Below, in pieces: positions 1-9,959 of a DNA stretch of 64,000 nt. The stretch's first letter is position 1. Every line of letters begins with the position of its first letter. Both the position numbers and the translations under genes were made by a program. The notes under the pieces are model-generated. The model was not told the DNA's origin and did no database searches. It worked only from the letters and a program-made list of their open reading frames with translations. The DNA comes from Pseudomonadota bacterium (GTDB lineage Bacteria > Pseudomonadota > Gammaproteobacteria > Steroidobacterales > Steroidobacteraceae): assembly GCA_021851405.1 (NCBI GenBank), contig JAJZDW010000002.1, positions 1,382 through 65,381 on the forward strand, read 5' to 3'.

Positions 1-437
1 GCCGGACGCTTCGTGGCGGCGGGGCGGGGACGGGCCGCGGTGCGCGCCGGCGGCTTGGCGCGCTTGCGCGCCGCGGGCTTGGCCGCCGGGGCGCGCACCG
101 CCGGGGTGCTCTTCGGTTCGCTCTTCGCGCCGCTCGTCTCAGCGCTCTTCTCGCTGCTCTTCTCGCCGCTCTTGGCCGTCTCGGCGCCCGGGGTCTTCTC
201 GGTGCTCTTGCGCTCCTCGGCGTCGCCGCCGGCGAGATTGCGTTTGCGCTCCTGATCGGACTTGAAGTCCGTCTCGTACCAGCCGCTGCCCTTGAGGCGA
301 AACACCGGTGCGGAGATGAGTTTCACGAGCGTCATGCGGCCGCAGGACGGGCACTTCTTCAGCGGCGCATCCGAGATCTTCTGCATCACCTCAGTGAAGT
401 GCTGGCAGTTCTGGCACTGGTATTCGTAGAACGGCAT
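1..437 (-). CDS. FmdB-family zinc ribbon protein with long basic low-complexity tail (3' end outside window)
   Basis: The N-terminus has the FmdB/CxxC zinc-ribbon pattern: Cys8, Cys11, Cys29 and Cys32 in two CxxC knuckles, then the family segment GSGWYETDFK. The usual FmdB protein is short (roughly 70-110 residues). Here the chain continues past residue 65 as an Ala/Lys/Ser/Glu repeat region that becomes Ala/Pro/Arg/Lys-rich and runs off the window edge after about 145 codons, so the C-terminus is unknown. The ATG at 437 is chosen because the zinc ribbon starts directly after it. The molecular role of this family is poorly defined; regulatory names derive from an old FmdB annotation. In related genomes it lies near translation and stress genes, as here beside clpB. 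Confidence 0.8.
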   Translation of the reverse strand, partial: MPFYEYQCQNCQHFTEVMQKISDAPLKKCPSCGRMTLVKLISAPVFRLKGSGWYETDFKSDQERKRNLAGGDAEERKSTEKTPGAETAKSGEKSSEKSAETSGAKSEPKSTPAVRAPAAKPAARKRAKPPARTAARPRPAATKRP

Positions 438-492
438 GATCAGAAGGTCTGCGTGGTTGAGGAACCCGGGCGCCGATTATACGCACCGCCCC

Positions 493-3066
<2,574 letters not shown>

Positions 3067-3097
3067 CGGAAGCACCTGCGTCTCGGGGCTTCCGTGG

Positions 3098-3126
3098 CAA
3101 TGGGGGCGGCGCGAGCCCCCTTCAAG
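3098..3126 (-). promoter_or_regulatory. sigma-32-type promoter of clpB
   Basis: Read on the minus strand, CTTGAA (3126-3121) is followed after 15 bases by CCCCATTG (3105-3098). This matches the sigma-32 consensus (CTTGAA, 11-16 bases, CCCCATnT) at all but one defined base. The -35 element overlaps the stop codon of pgeF, so clpB can be induced by heat separately from rluD-pgeF. Confidence 0.75.
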
Positions 3127-3865
3127 ACCGCCAGATCAGCCCCGCCATGCGTCCCGAGCGTCCGTCGCGCCGATAGGAGAAGAACCTTGCGGGATCTGCG
3201 TAGGTGCACCAGGACCCCCCGTAGATCTGCCGCACGCCGAGCGCCTCGAGGCGCTGGCGCGCCAGGGCGGTGAGGTCGCACTGCCAGCGGCCGCGCGCAT
3301 TGGGCGTGAACGCCGCGGCGGCGGCCGGGCCCGCCTGCAGGAACGCCTCGCGCACCTCGCTCCCCACCTCGAAGGCCCCCGGCCCGATCGCCGGACCCAA
3401 CCAGGCGAGTACCTCGCCGGGATCGGCCCCGAGCGCGCGCACCGCCGCCTCCAGCACACCGGCGGCGAGTCCCCGCCAACCGGCATGCGCCGCACCGACC
3501 GCCGCACCGTCGCGGCTCGCGAGCAGCACCGGGAGGCAGTCGGCCACCTGCACCACACAAACACGGCCGGCGACTCGGGTGACCACCGCGTCGGCCGGCG
3601 CGAGCGGCTCGGGCGATCCGCTCAGCACCGCCACGCGCGTACCGTGCACCTGCTCGAGCCAGGTCGGCGCCTGCGCCAGCGCCAGGCGCTCACACAGCCG
3701 CCGACGGTTCTCGGTGACGGCCGCCGCATGGTCCCCGACGTGCGCGGCGCAGTTGAACGAGTCGTAGGGCGCCGCACTCACCCCGCCGGTGCGCAGCGTA
3801 AAGGCCGCGCGCACCCCGGGCGGCGCCGGCCACTGCGGTTCGATCAGATCAGCGACGCGCGGCAC
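3122..3865 (-). CDS. pgeF: Peptidoglycan editing factor PgeF (YfiH/DUF152, laccase-like fold)
   Basis: 247 residues of the YfiH/DUF152 family, which in E. coli removes wrongly placed L-Ser from muropeptide precursors and was earlier called polyphenol oxidase. The metal and active-site signatures are visible: VHGTRV (His), ADCLPVLL (Cys) and AAHAGWRG (His). The start at 3865 lies inside the end of rluD (17-base overlap), indicating translational coupling. rluD-pgeF-clpB is a conserved gammaproteobacterial order. The TGA stop forms part of the clpB -35 element. Confidence 0.93.
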   Translation of the reverse strand: MPRVADLIEPQWPAPPGVRAAFTLRTGGVSAAPYDSFNCAAHVGDHAAAVTENRRRLCERLALAQAPTWLEQVHGTRVAVLSGSPEPLAPADAVVTRVAGRVCVVQVADCLPVLLASRDGAAVGAAHAGWRGLAAGVLEAAVRALGADPGEVLAWLGPAIGPGAFEVGSEVREAFLQAGPAAAAAFTPNARGRWQCDLTALARQRLEALGVRQIYGGSWCTYADPARFFSYRRDGRSGRMAGLIWRS

Positions 3866-4868
3866 GCTCGTCTGCTTCCAGCGCCGCGAGCAGGCCCACC
3901 ATGTCCGCGGGCAGCGCCGACTCCCAGGCGAGCGGCTTGCCGGTCAGCGGATGCTCGAGCGCCAGACGCGCCGCATGCAGGGCCTGGCGCGAAAACGTAC
4001 GCAGTGCCTCGACCAACGCGGGCGAGCAGCCGGCCGGGACGCGCTTGCGCCCGCCGTAGAGCGGATCGCCCACCAGCGGATAGCCGATGTGGCCCAGGTG
4101 TACGCGGATCTGGTGCGTGCGGCCGGTCTCGAGCTGCACCCGCACATGCGTGTGGGCCCGAAACCGCTGAATCACACGGTAATGCGTGACCGACTCGCGC
4201 CCATCGGCGCGCACCGTCATGCGCGTGCGCTGGGTCCGGTGCCGGCCGATGGGCTCATCGATGGTTCCACCGCCCGTCATCACCCCGGTGCTCACGCCGA
4301 GGTAGACGCGCTCCACGTCGCGCGCGGCGAGCGCGGCCACGAGGCGGGCATGCGCCTGCGGCGTGCGCGCCACGACGAGCAATCCGCTGGTGTCCTTGTC
4401 GAGGCGGTGCACGAGCCCGGCGCGCGGCACCCGCGAGAGCGCCGGGTCGAGCGCGAGCAGCGCATTCTGCAGCGTGTGCCGGGGATTGCCGGCCCCGGGG
4501 TGCACGACCAGGCCGGCGGGCTTGTCGATCACGAGGATGCCGCGATCGCGGTGCACCACGGTGAGCTCGAGCGCCTCGGGCTCGACCCGCGTGTCGGCCT
4601 CCCACTGCGCGTGCACGCACACCTGCTCGCCACCGAGCACCTTGTCTTTGCCCCGCAGCTTGCGTCCGTCGACCTCGACTCGGCCGGCCTCGATCCACGC
4701 CTGCAGGCGCGCCCGCGAATACTCCGGCAATGCGCGCGCAAGCGCCTGATCGAGGCGCATTCCGGTCGCCTCGGGCGGCAGTTGCAGACGGTGCTCACGG
4801 AACTCCGCGCCCGCCACTGGGTCGGAATCCAAAGTTCCCGCAGCCGATTCGCTATACTCTTTCCCCAT
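3849..4868 (-). CDS. rluD: 23S rRNA pseudouridine(1911/1915/1917) synthase RluD
   Basis: Modifies uridines in helix 69 of 23S rRNA. An N-terminal S4 RNA-binding domain (RLDQAL...YSRARLQAWIEAGRV) is followed by the RluA-type catalytic domain with the motif HRLDKDTSGLLV, which holds the catalytic Asp. About 339 residues from the ATG at 4868, close to the usual length. This ATG is the last in-frame ATG upstream of the S4 domain and shares the tetramer CATG with the divergent bamD start; a GTG at 4817 would also keep the S4 domain complete. First gene of rluD-pgeF-clpB. Confidence 0.95.
   Translation of the reverse strand: MGKEYSESAAGTLDSDPVAGAEFREHRLQLPPEATGMRLDQALARALPEYSRARLQAWIEAGRVEVDGRKLRGKDKVLGGEQVCVHAQWEADTRVEPEALELTVVHRDRGILVIDKPAGLVVHPGAGNPRHTLQNALLALDPALSRVPRAGLVHRLDKDTSGLLVVARTPQAHARLVAALAARDVERVYLGVSTGVMTGGGTIDEPIGRHRTQRTRMTVRADGRESVTHYRVIQRFRAHTHVRVQLETGRTHQIRVHLGHIGYPLVGDPLYGGRKRVPAGCSPALVEALRTFSRQALHAARLALEHPLTGKPLAWESALPADMVGLLAALEADERAARR
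4853..4858 (+). promoter_or_regulatory. Candidate -10 box (TATACT) for bamD
   Basis: TATACT lies only eight bases upstream of the bamD ATG at 4867, inside the 5' end of divergent rluD. A start about seven bases downstream would give a leaderless or nearly leaderless bamD mRNA, which fits the absence of a Shine-Dalgarno sequence. No good -35 hexamer is seen at the expected distance, so this is tentative. Confidence 0.4.
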
Positions 4869-5673
4869 GCTCCCCAATTCGTCCTCCCGAGGCCGCGCGC
4901 GCGGCATGGTCGTGGTCGCGCTGTGCGCGGCGGCGCTCGCCCTCACCGGCTGCTCACATCGCAAATTGATGCTGAACAGCCCGACCGCGGTCTATCAGCA
5001 GGCCACGAAAGACCTGGCGGACCTCGATTTCAACGGCGCGATCAAGCTGTTCCAGCGCATTACCGCGGTCTTCCCGTTCACGCCCGAGGCGCGCCAGGCG
5101 CAGCTCGATCTGATTTACGCATATTACCGCGCCGGCCAGGATGATTCCGCCGTCGACGCGGCGAATACCTTCATCCGTCAGAACCCGACCCACCCGCGGG
5201 TCGATTACGCCTGGTACATGAAAGGCCTGGTGCGCTTCCCGAAGCGCGCCAACCCGATCGAGCGGCTGTTCGGCGCCAAACTCGCCAAGCGCCCGCCGAT
5301 CAACGTACGCAAGTCCTTCGCGGCCTTCCGTGTCGTGGTGACGCGCTTCCCGCACAGCATCTACGCCCAGGATTCCTGGCAGCGCATGATCTATCTGCGC
5401 GACCGCCTGGCCGCCTACGACACCTACGTGGCGCGCTACTACTACTCGCGCGGGGCCTACGTCGCGGCGGTGCGCCGCTGCCAGCTGGTGCTGGAGAACT
5501 ACGAGGGCGCCCCGGCGACCCAGAGCGCTCTGGCCATCATGATCATCTCCTATGACCGGCTCGGCCTGAAGCGGCTCGCCGCGCAGGCGCGCAAGGTCTA
5601 TAGGGCCAACTTCACCGGCCCGATCGATGCGGCCGCCCACATCACGGTGGACCACTGGTGGCACTTCTGGTGA
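4867..5673 (+). CDS. bamD: Outer membrane assembly lipoprotein BamD
   Basis: Essential lipoprotein of the BAM complex that folds beta-barrel proteins into the outer membrane. The signal peptide has a basic n-region (RGRAR), a hydrophobic core and the lipobox LTGC with Cys29 as the lipidated residue. The rest (268 residues in all) is a chain of TPR-like helix pairs beginning AVYQQATKDLADLDFNGAIKLF. The ATG at 4867 is needed to give a proper n-region. Divergent from rluD as in E. coli, but here with no spacer: the two start codons overlap in CATG. Confidence 0.95.
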   Translation: MLPNSSSRGRARGMVVVALCAAALALTGCSHRKLMLNSPTAVYQQATKDLADLDFNGAIKLFQRITAVFPFTPEARQAQLDLIYAYYRAGQDDSAVDAANTFIRQNPTHPRVDYAWYMKGLVRFPKRANPIERLFGAKLAKRPPINVRKSFAAFRVVVTRFPHSIYAQDSWQRMIYLRDRLAAYDTYVARYYYSRGAYVAAVRRCQLVLENYEGAPATQSALAIMIISYDRLGLKRLAAQARKVYRANFTGPIDAAAHITVDHWWHFW

Positions 5674-5849
5674 TCTGAGATCGGTGCGGGACGGCCGTCC
5701 GGCATCGCCGGCGCGATCGGCAGCCTGCGCTCGCCACGACAGAGCGTCTGTGCAGGATGCACGCCGGCCGGGCCTTCGAGGATCCGAACCACGGGGAGAA
5801 CCACCGGATCACGTTCCCGCCGCGAACACACGACGGCAGGGAGCGCCAG

Positions 5850-6164
5850 TCACTCTGAAAAAACCGCCTGTAAGGTGTTCAGCGTCGCGCGGAGGACTTT
5901 GGCCGACACCTCCCCCTGCCGTTTCACGAGACGAGCCTTGTCTACGGTTCGAATCTGATCGAGCAGAATCAAGCCCCGGGTGCCGGCGTGCGTGAGCGGA
6001 ACGCGAAACGGAGCGGAAAAGCCCTTGGAGGTCATCGGCGCAACGATCACGGTGCGCAGGCGCTCGAACTCCGGCGGTGATATCACCACGCACGGGCGCG
6101 TCTTGTGCACCTCGCTGCCGACCGTGGGGTCCAGGTTCACGAGCCAGATCTCCCCGCGCTTCAC
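5850..6164 (-). CDS. mazF: MazF/PemK-family toxin (mRNA interferase)
   Basis: 104 residues with the MazF/PemK pattern: the start MKRGEIWLVNLDPTVGSEVHKTRPCVVIS, the core TVIVAPMTSK, and the end GLILLDQIRTVDKARLVKRQG with its conserved Asp and Arg. The family cleaves single-stranded RNA at short sites. It starts with GTG at 6164 in a GTGA overlap with the stop of the upstream antitoxin gene, the usual antitoxin-first layout. The pair sits on the minus strand between bamD and the DUF4143 ATPase. Confidence 0.9.
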   Translation of the reverse strand: MKRGEIWLVNLDPTVGSEVHKTRPCVVISPPEFERLRTVIVAPMTSKGFSAPFRVPLTHAGTRGLILLDQIRTVDKARLVKRQGEVSAKVLRATLNTLQAVFSE

Positions 6165-6427
6165 CAGGTGAGTCCCGCGTCATCCTCGTTGCCGAATTCG
6201 CCCATGACGAGCGTGTCCTTGCCGTGCAGGGCAATGCGCTCGGCGGCCTGTGCCCATCCGACACGAACCGATGCGGCGGGCCGCCGCAGGATGATCGCAC
6301 CGTTCTCGACCGTCATTTCGACGCTGCCCGCATCGGCCAGACCTGCCTGCGCAAGGATCGGCTTGGACAGAACAATGCCTTTACTGTTGCCGACGGCTCG
6401 AAGGGTGATATGGATCACATGCTGCAT
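6161..6427 (-). CDS. mazE: MazE-like antitoxin (AbrB/SpoVT fold)
   Basis: 88 residues. The N-terminal half (LRAVGNSKGIVLSKPILAQAG, then VEMTVENGAIILRRP) is the swapped-hairpin AbrB/MazE DNA-binding fold; the C-terminal half is acidic and would wrap the toxin. The ATG at 6427 is preferred over longer in-frame starts because the fold begins right after it and an operator-like palindrome lies two bases upstream. No Shine-Dalgarno sequence is seen. It overlaps the toxin start by four bases. Confidence 0.85.
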   Translation of the reverse strand: MQHVIHITLRAVGNSKGIVLSKPILAQAGLADAGSVEMTVENGAIILRRPAASVRVGWAQAAERIALHGKDTLVMGEFGNEDDAGLTW

Positions 6428-6428
6428 G

Positions 6429-6447
6429 GTAATAACATTATTATTAC
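6429..6447. promoter_or_regulatory. Palindromic operator candidate of the mazEF pair
   Basis: A perfect inverted repeat, GTAATAA-CATTA-TTATTAC, starts two bases upstream of the antitoxin ATG in an AT-rich patch unlike the GC-rich surroundings. MazE-type antitoxins repress their own promoter by binding such palindromes, so this is the likely autoregulatory site. Confidence 0.6.
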
Positions 6448-6567
6448 ACTGAAGCGCGACTGTCAATCGCTGTGGCAACCGCGCCCGGTCAGAGACGAGT
6501 TCGCCGCGCCAGTTCATCCCGCATATCCGCCATCGCGTCCCGTGGGGCACGATGGCGCGCAGTTGCC

Positions 6568-6612
6568 AAAAAAGCGTGCTTTTTTTAAATGGATCGTATA
6601 AAAAAAGCGTCT
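6568..6612. repeat. A/T-rich inverted and direct repeats upstream of the DUF4143 ATPase
   Basis: AAAAAAGC-GT-GCTTTTTT (6568-6585) is an inverted repeat, and its left arm with GCGT recurs in direct orientation at 6600-6610. Together with AT-rich sequence up to 6625 it forms the whole promoter region of the ATPase gene. It may be an operator or a bent-DNA element; the short A:T stem argues against a terminator. Confidence 0.4.
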
Positions 6613-6634
6613 TATTATTAAATTTTGAGCGCCC

Positions 6635-7969
6635 ATGCAGCGCCTGATTGACGCACAACTACGGCGATGGAGGACCTCGGATAGACGTAAACCATTGATT
6701 ATCCGAGGGGGACGGCAGGTCGGCAAGACCTGGTCCATCGAGCAGTTCGGCCTCGCCGATTTCAAGACCACGGTCAAGATCGACCTCGAGAAGCGTCGCG
6801 ACCTGCACCGTATCTTTGACGGGAACCTCGACAGCAGGGCAGTGCTGTCCGAATTGGAAGTCGCAGCCGGGGAACGCATCGTACCCGGGCAGACCCTCCT
6901 GTTCCTGGACGAGATTCAGGCCTGTCCCCGCGCGCTTACGGCGTTGCGCTATTTCTACGAAGGCGCGCCAGATCTTCACGTGATTGCCGCCGGCTCGCTG
7001 CTGGAATTTGCGCTCGCGGAGATATCCTTTCCGGTCGGCCGCGTGCAATTTCTGAACATGTATCCGCTCAGCTTCGCGGAGTTCGTGCGTGCGAGCGGAA
7101 ATGAGCCACTGCACGACATCCTCCGCGGTCCACCCCGAGCGCTCGGCGATGCCACTCACCAAGCGCTACTCACAGAGCTGAAGCGGTATTTCTTCGTCGG
7201 TGGCATGCCCGAGGCGGTGCGCGCCCACCTCGAAGGCTCGATGCTCGAAGCGTTCCAGGTGCAAGCAGAGATTCTGCAAGCCTACCGGCAGGACTTCGCC
7301 AAGTACGCCCCGCGCGCCGACAAGGACTGCCTCAATCAAGTGCTTGATGGCTGTGCGGCCGGTGTGGGCGAGCAGATCAAGTATTCGCGGCTCGCGCAGG
7401 GCTTTTCCAATCCCACGATCCACAAGGCCTTCGATCTGCTATGCATGGCAGAGGTGTTGCACAAGATCCCTGCAGTGAAAGCGCCCACACTGCCGTTCGG
7501 GGCCAGCATGAACAGCAAGCGGTTCAAGGCGTCGCTGATCGATATCGGCCTGATGCAGCGGCTGGCGCACCTTCCGGTCGAGGTCGAGCTGCGCCACGAT
7601 GACCTGTTGGCCATCTACCGGGGCAAGTTAGCCGAGCAGTTTGCCGCGCAGGAACTCTTGGCAACTCAAAATCGGGAACTCTACTACTGGGCGCGCGAAG
7701 ACGGGGGCAGGCCCATGGAGGTGGACTATGTGATCCAGTGCGACGGTCGCGCCTGCCCCATCGAAGTGAAGTCGGGCACGAGCGGCTCGTTGCGCAGCCT
7801 GAATACGCTGCTCGCCACCTACCCCCAATGTCCTGAAGGGGCCGTGCTCTACAGCGGACCCTACGGTTGGCGGCCGGAATCGAGACTGCGATTCGTGCCG
7901 CTGTATTTCGCCGCCTCGCTGTGCGCGCCCTCATCGCCGCATCCTCCGGGGGCCGATGCGGCGCAGTGA
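6635..7969 (+). CDS. AAA ATPase of the DUF4143 family
   Basis: 444 residues. Walker A GGRQVGKT is at residues 25-32 and Walker B LLFLDEIQ at 88-95, followed by AAGSLLEFAL, a sensor-like strand typical of this family. The C-terminal DUF4143 part ends with VDYVIQ...PIEVKSG at about residues 362-380, resembling the D...ExK core of PD-(D/E)XK nucleases. Family members are common in bacteria and archaea, often beside toxin-antitoxin genes, and their substrate is unknown. The ATG at 6635 is the only start upstream of the P-loop. The AT-rich leader and the neighbouring MazEF pair suggest horizontal gain. Confidence 0.85.
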   Translation: MQRLIDAQLRRWRTSDRRKPLIIRGGRQVGKTWSIEQFGLADFKTTVKIDLEKRRDLHRIFDGNLDSRAVLSELEVAAGERIVPGQTLLFLDEIQACPRALTALRYFYEGAPDLHVIAAGSLLEFALAEISFPVGRVQFLNMYPLSFAEFVRASGNEPLHDILRGPPRALGDATHQALLTELKRYFFVGGMPEAVRAHLEGSMLEAFQVQAEILQAYRQDFAKYAPRADKDCLNQVLDGCAAGVGEQIKYSRLAQGFSNPTIHKAFDLLCMAEVLHKIPAVKAPTLPFGASMNSKRFKASLIDIGLMQRLAHLPVEVELRHDDLLAIYRGKLAEQFAAQELLATQNRELYYWAREDGGRPMEVDYVIQCDGRACPIEVKSGTSGSLRSLNTLLATYPQCPEGAVLYSGPYGWRPESRLRFVPLYFAASLCAPSSPHPPGADAAQ

Positions 7970-8311
7970 TCCCGCAAGTTCGTCGTCACCCGCCCCACAG
8001 ACCGGATCCGACGAACAACTTGCGACCCGCAGCGCTCACCGGCGGCGAGCGCCTCTGGAGCGGCGGACCCGCGGCGCCGCGTCACGCGCCTCATCGAGTG
8101 CCTCGCGCAGCCGATCGATGTCGGCACGACGATGCAGATCCTGCTCCACTTGCCGCTGCGCGAATATGCTGCACCGACGGAGTCGCGCGCCTCCCTGCTC
8201 GCGTCGCCACGCCTGCATAGTCTCCCGCATTCGCAAGGCTGATGGACGGCAAGGAGTGCCGGACGCGAACGGATGGTGCGGCCCCCGGAGCTTCAACGCC
8301 CCGGGCGGCCC
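7970..8311. other. Region without a confident gene; one weak small ORF
   Basis: Between the ATPase and nadE. The only candidate is a minus-strand ORF at 8036-8233 (65 residues, MRETMQAWRREQGG start, Arg-rich, with a short possible coiled coil VEQDLHRRADIDRLREALDEA). It has no recognised domain and no clear ribosome binding site. High GC content makes chance ORFs of this size common, so it is not called as a gene. Confidence 0.3.
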
Positions 8312-9937
8312 TCAGCGCCGATAGCCGTTGGTGATCGGATAGCGCCAGTCGCGCCCGAACGCCCGGCGACTGACACGCACCCCTGGCGGCGCCTGGCGGC
8401 GCTTGTACTCGTTGCGCTTGACCAGATCGAGCACCCGCCCGACGGTGGCCCGATCAAAGCCGCGCGCCTCGATCTCATCGACCGAGAGGTCCTCCTCGAT
8501 GAACGCGGCGAGGATCGGGTCGAGTACTTCGTACGGCGGCAGGCTGTCGGAGTCCTTCTGCTCGGCGCGCAGCTCCGCCGACGGGGGACGATCGATCACT
8601 CGCTGCGGGATGACCGCGCGGATACTGTTGCGATACGCGGCCAGCCGATACACCAGCAGTTTGCTGCAGTCCTTGATCGGGGCGAATCCCCCCGCCATAT
8701 CCCCATAGAGCGTCGCGTAGCCGACCGCCATCTCGCTCTTGTTGCCGGTGGTGAGCAGCATCCCACCGGTCTTGTTCGACAATCCCATCAGCAGCAGCAT
8801 CCGGCAGCGCGACTGAATATTCTCCTCGGCGGTATCCGGCGGCAGTCCCTTGAACTCCTCGGCGAGCGTCGCGAGCGTGGCATTGAACATGCCCTCGATC
8901 GACAGCACGCTGTATTTCACGCCGAGCAGCCGCGCCTCCTCGGCCGCGTCCTCCAGACTCATCGACGCGGTGTAGCGCGAGGGCATCATCACCGCATGCA
9001 CCCGGTCCGCACCGAGCGCATCGACGGCGATCGCCAGCGTCAGCGCCGAATCGATCCCGCCCGAGAGCCCCATGACGACGCCGGGGAAACCATGCTTGTT
9101 GACATAGTCACGCACCCCGAGCACCAGCGCATCGTAGACACTCTCCTCCTCGCTCAGCTCCGGCTCGATCACACCCGGCCGTGGCACCACGGTGCCCGAC
9201 TCGCGCACGAACTCAGCGCAGAACACGCCGGTCTCGAACGGCGGCGCACGCATGACCACGGTGCCGCGGGCGTCCATCACGAACGAGTTGCCATCGAAGA
9301 CCAGCTCGTCCTGTCCCCCGACGGTATTGACGTAAACCATCGGCAGCCCGACATCCCGCACGCGGGCGCGGGCCACCCTTTCACGCTCGGTCTGTTTGGC
9401 GCGCTCGTAGGGCGAGGCATTGATGACCACGAGCAGCTCGGCATGCGCGAGCCGGGCGCGGCGCGCCGGCTCGCTCACCCAGATGTCCTCGCAGATCAGC
9501 ACCGCGACCCGGAACCCCTTGATGGTGAGCACCGTCGGCTCACCGCCGGAGTGGAAATAGCGCTTCTCGTCGAAGACCTTGTAGTTCGGCAACTCGAACT
9601 TGCGGTAGACCGAGGCGATCTCCCCGTCGCTGATCACCGCCGCGGCATTGGCAATGCGCGCATCGGCGTACTCGGGAAAGCCCACCACGAGGTGCCCCAG
9701 CGGGACCTCCCGGCAGAGCTCCTGGAGCGCCCGATCCGTCTGGACGCGGAAGCCACGGTGAAACAGCAGATCCTCCGGCGGATAGCCGGAGAGCGCGAGT
9801 TCTGGGAACAGGGTGAGATCCGCCCGGTGCTCACTCTGAGCGGACCGGGCGGCGCGCACGATACGTGTCAGGTTGCCCTGGACGTCGCCGACCAGAAGGT
9901 CGAGCTGCGCCAGGGCAACGCGCAGAGACTCACTCAT
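8312..9937 (-). CDS. nadE: Glutamine-dependent NAD+ synthetase
   Basis: Last step of NAD biosynthesis: amidation of deamido-NAD with glutamine-derived ammonia. The N-terminal carbon-nitrogen hydrolase domain shows the catalytic Glu (FPELALSGY) and Cys (LICEDIWV). The C-terminal synthetase domain has the PP-loop SGGIDSAL and the segment GYATLYGDMAGG. 541 residues from the ATG at 9937, which has GGGAGG just upstream; the in-frame extension to 10027 is Arg/Ala junk. It lies 22 bases after sucD on the same strand and is probably co-transcribed with sucCD. Confidence 0.95.
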   Translation of the reverse strand: MSESLRVALAQLDLLVGDVQGNLTRIVRAARSAQSEHRADLTLFPELALSGYPPEDLLFHRGFRVQTDRALQELCREVPLGHLVVGFPEYADARIANAAAVISDGEIASVYRKFELPNYKVFDEKRYFHSGGEPTVLTIKGFRVAVLICEDIWVSEPARRARLAHAELLVVINASPYERAKQTERERVARARVRDVGLPMVYVNTVGGQDELVFDGNSFVMDARGTVVMRAPPFETGVFCAEFVRESGTVVPRPGVIEPELSEEESVYDALVLGVRDYVNKHGFPGVVMGLSGGIDSALTLAIAVDALGADRVHAVMMPSRYTASMSLEDAAEEARLLGVKYSVLSIEGMFNATLATLAEEFKGLPPDTAEENIQSRCRMLLLMGLSNKTGGMLLTTGNKSEMAVGYATLYGDMAGGFAPIKDCSKLLVYRLAAYRNSIRAVIPQRVIDRPPSAELRAEQKDSDSLPPYEVLDPILAAFIEEDLSVDEIEARGFDRATVGRVLDLVKRNEYKRRQAPPGVRVSRRAFGRDWRYPITNGYRR

Positions 9938-9959
9938 GAGCCTCCCTTCGGTGAGCCGA

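Noticed and set aside
5690-5710. GGACGGCCGTCC palindrome after bamD as terminator
   Set aside because: No loop suited to a hairpin and no T-run; common in GC-rich DNA.
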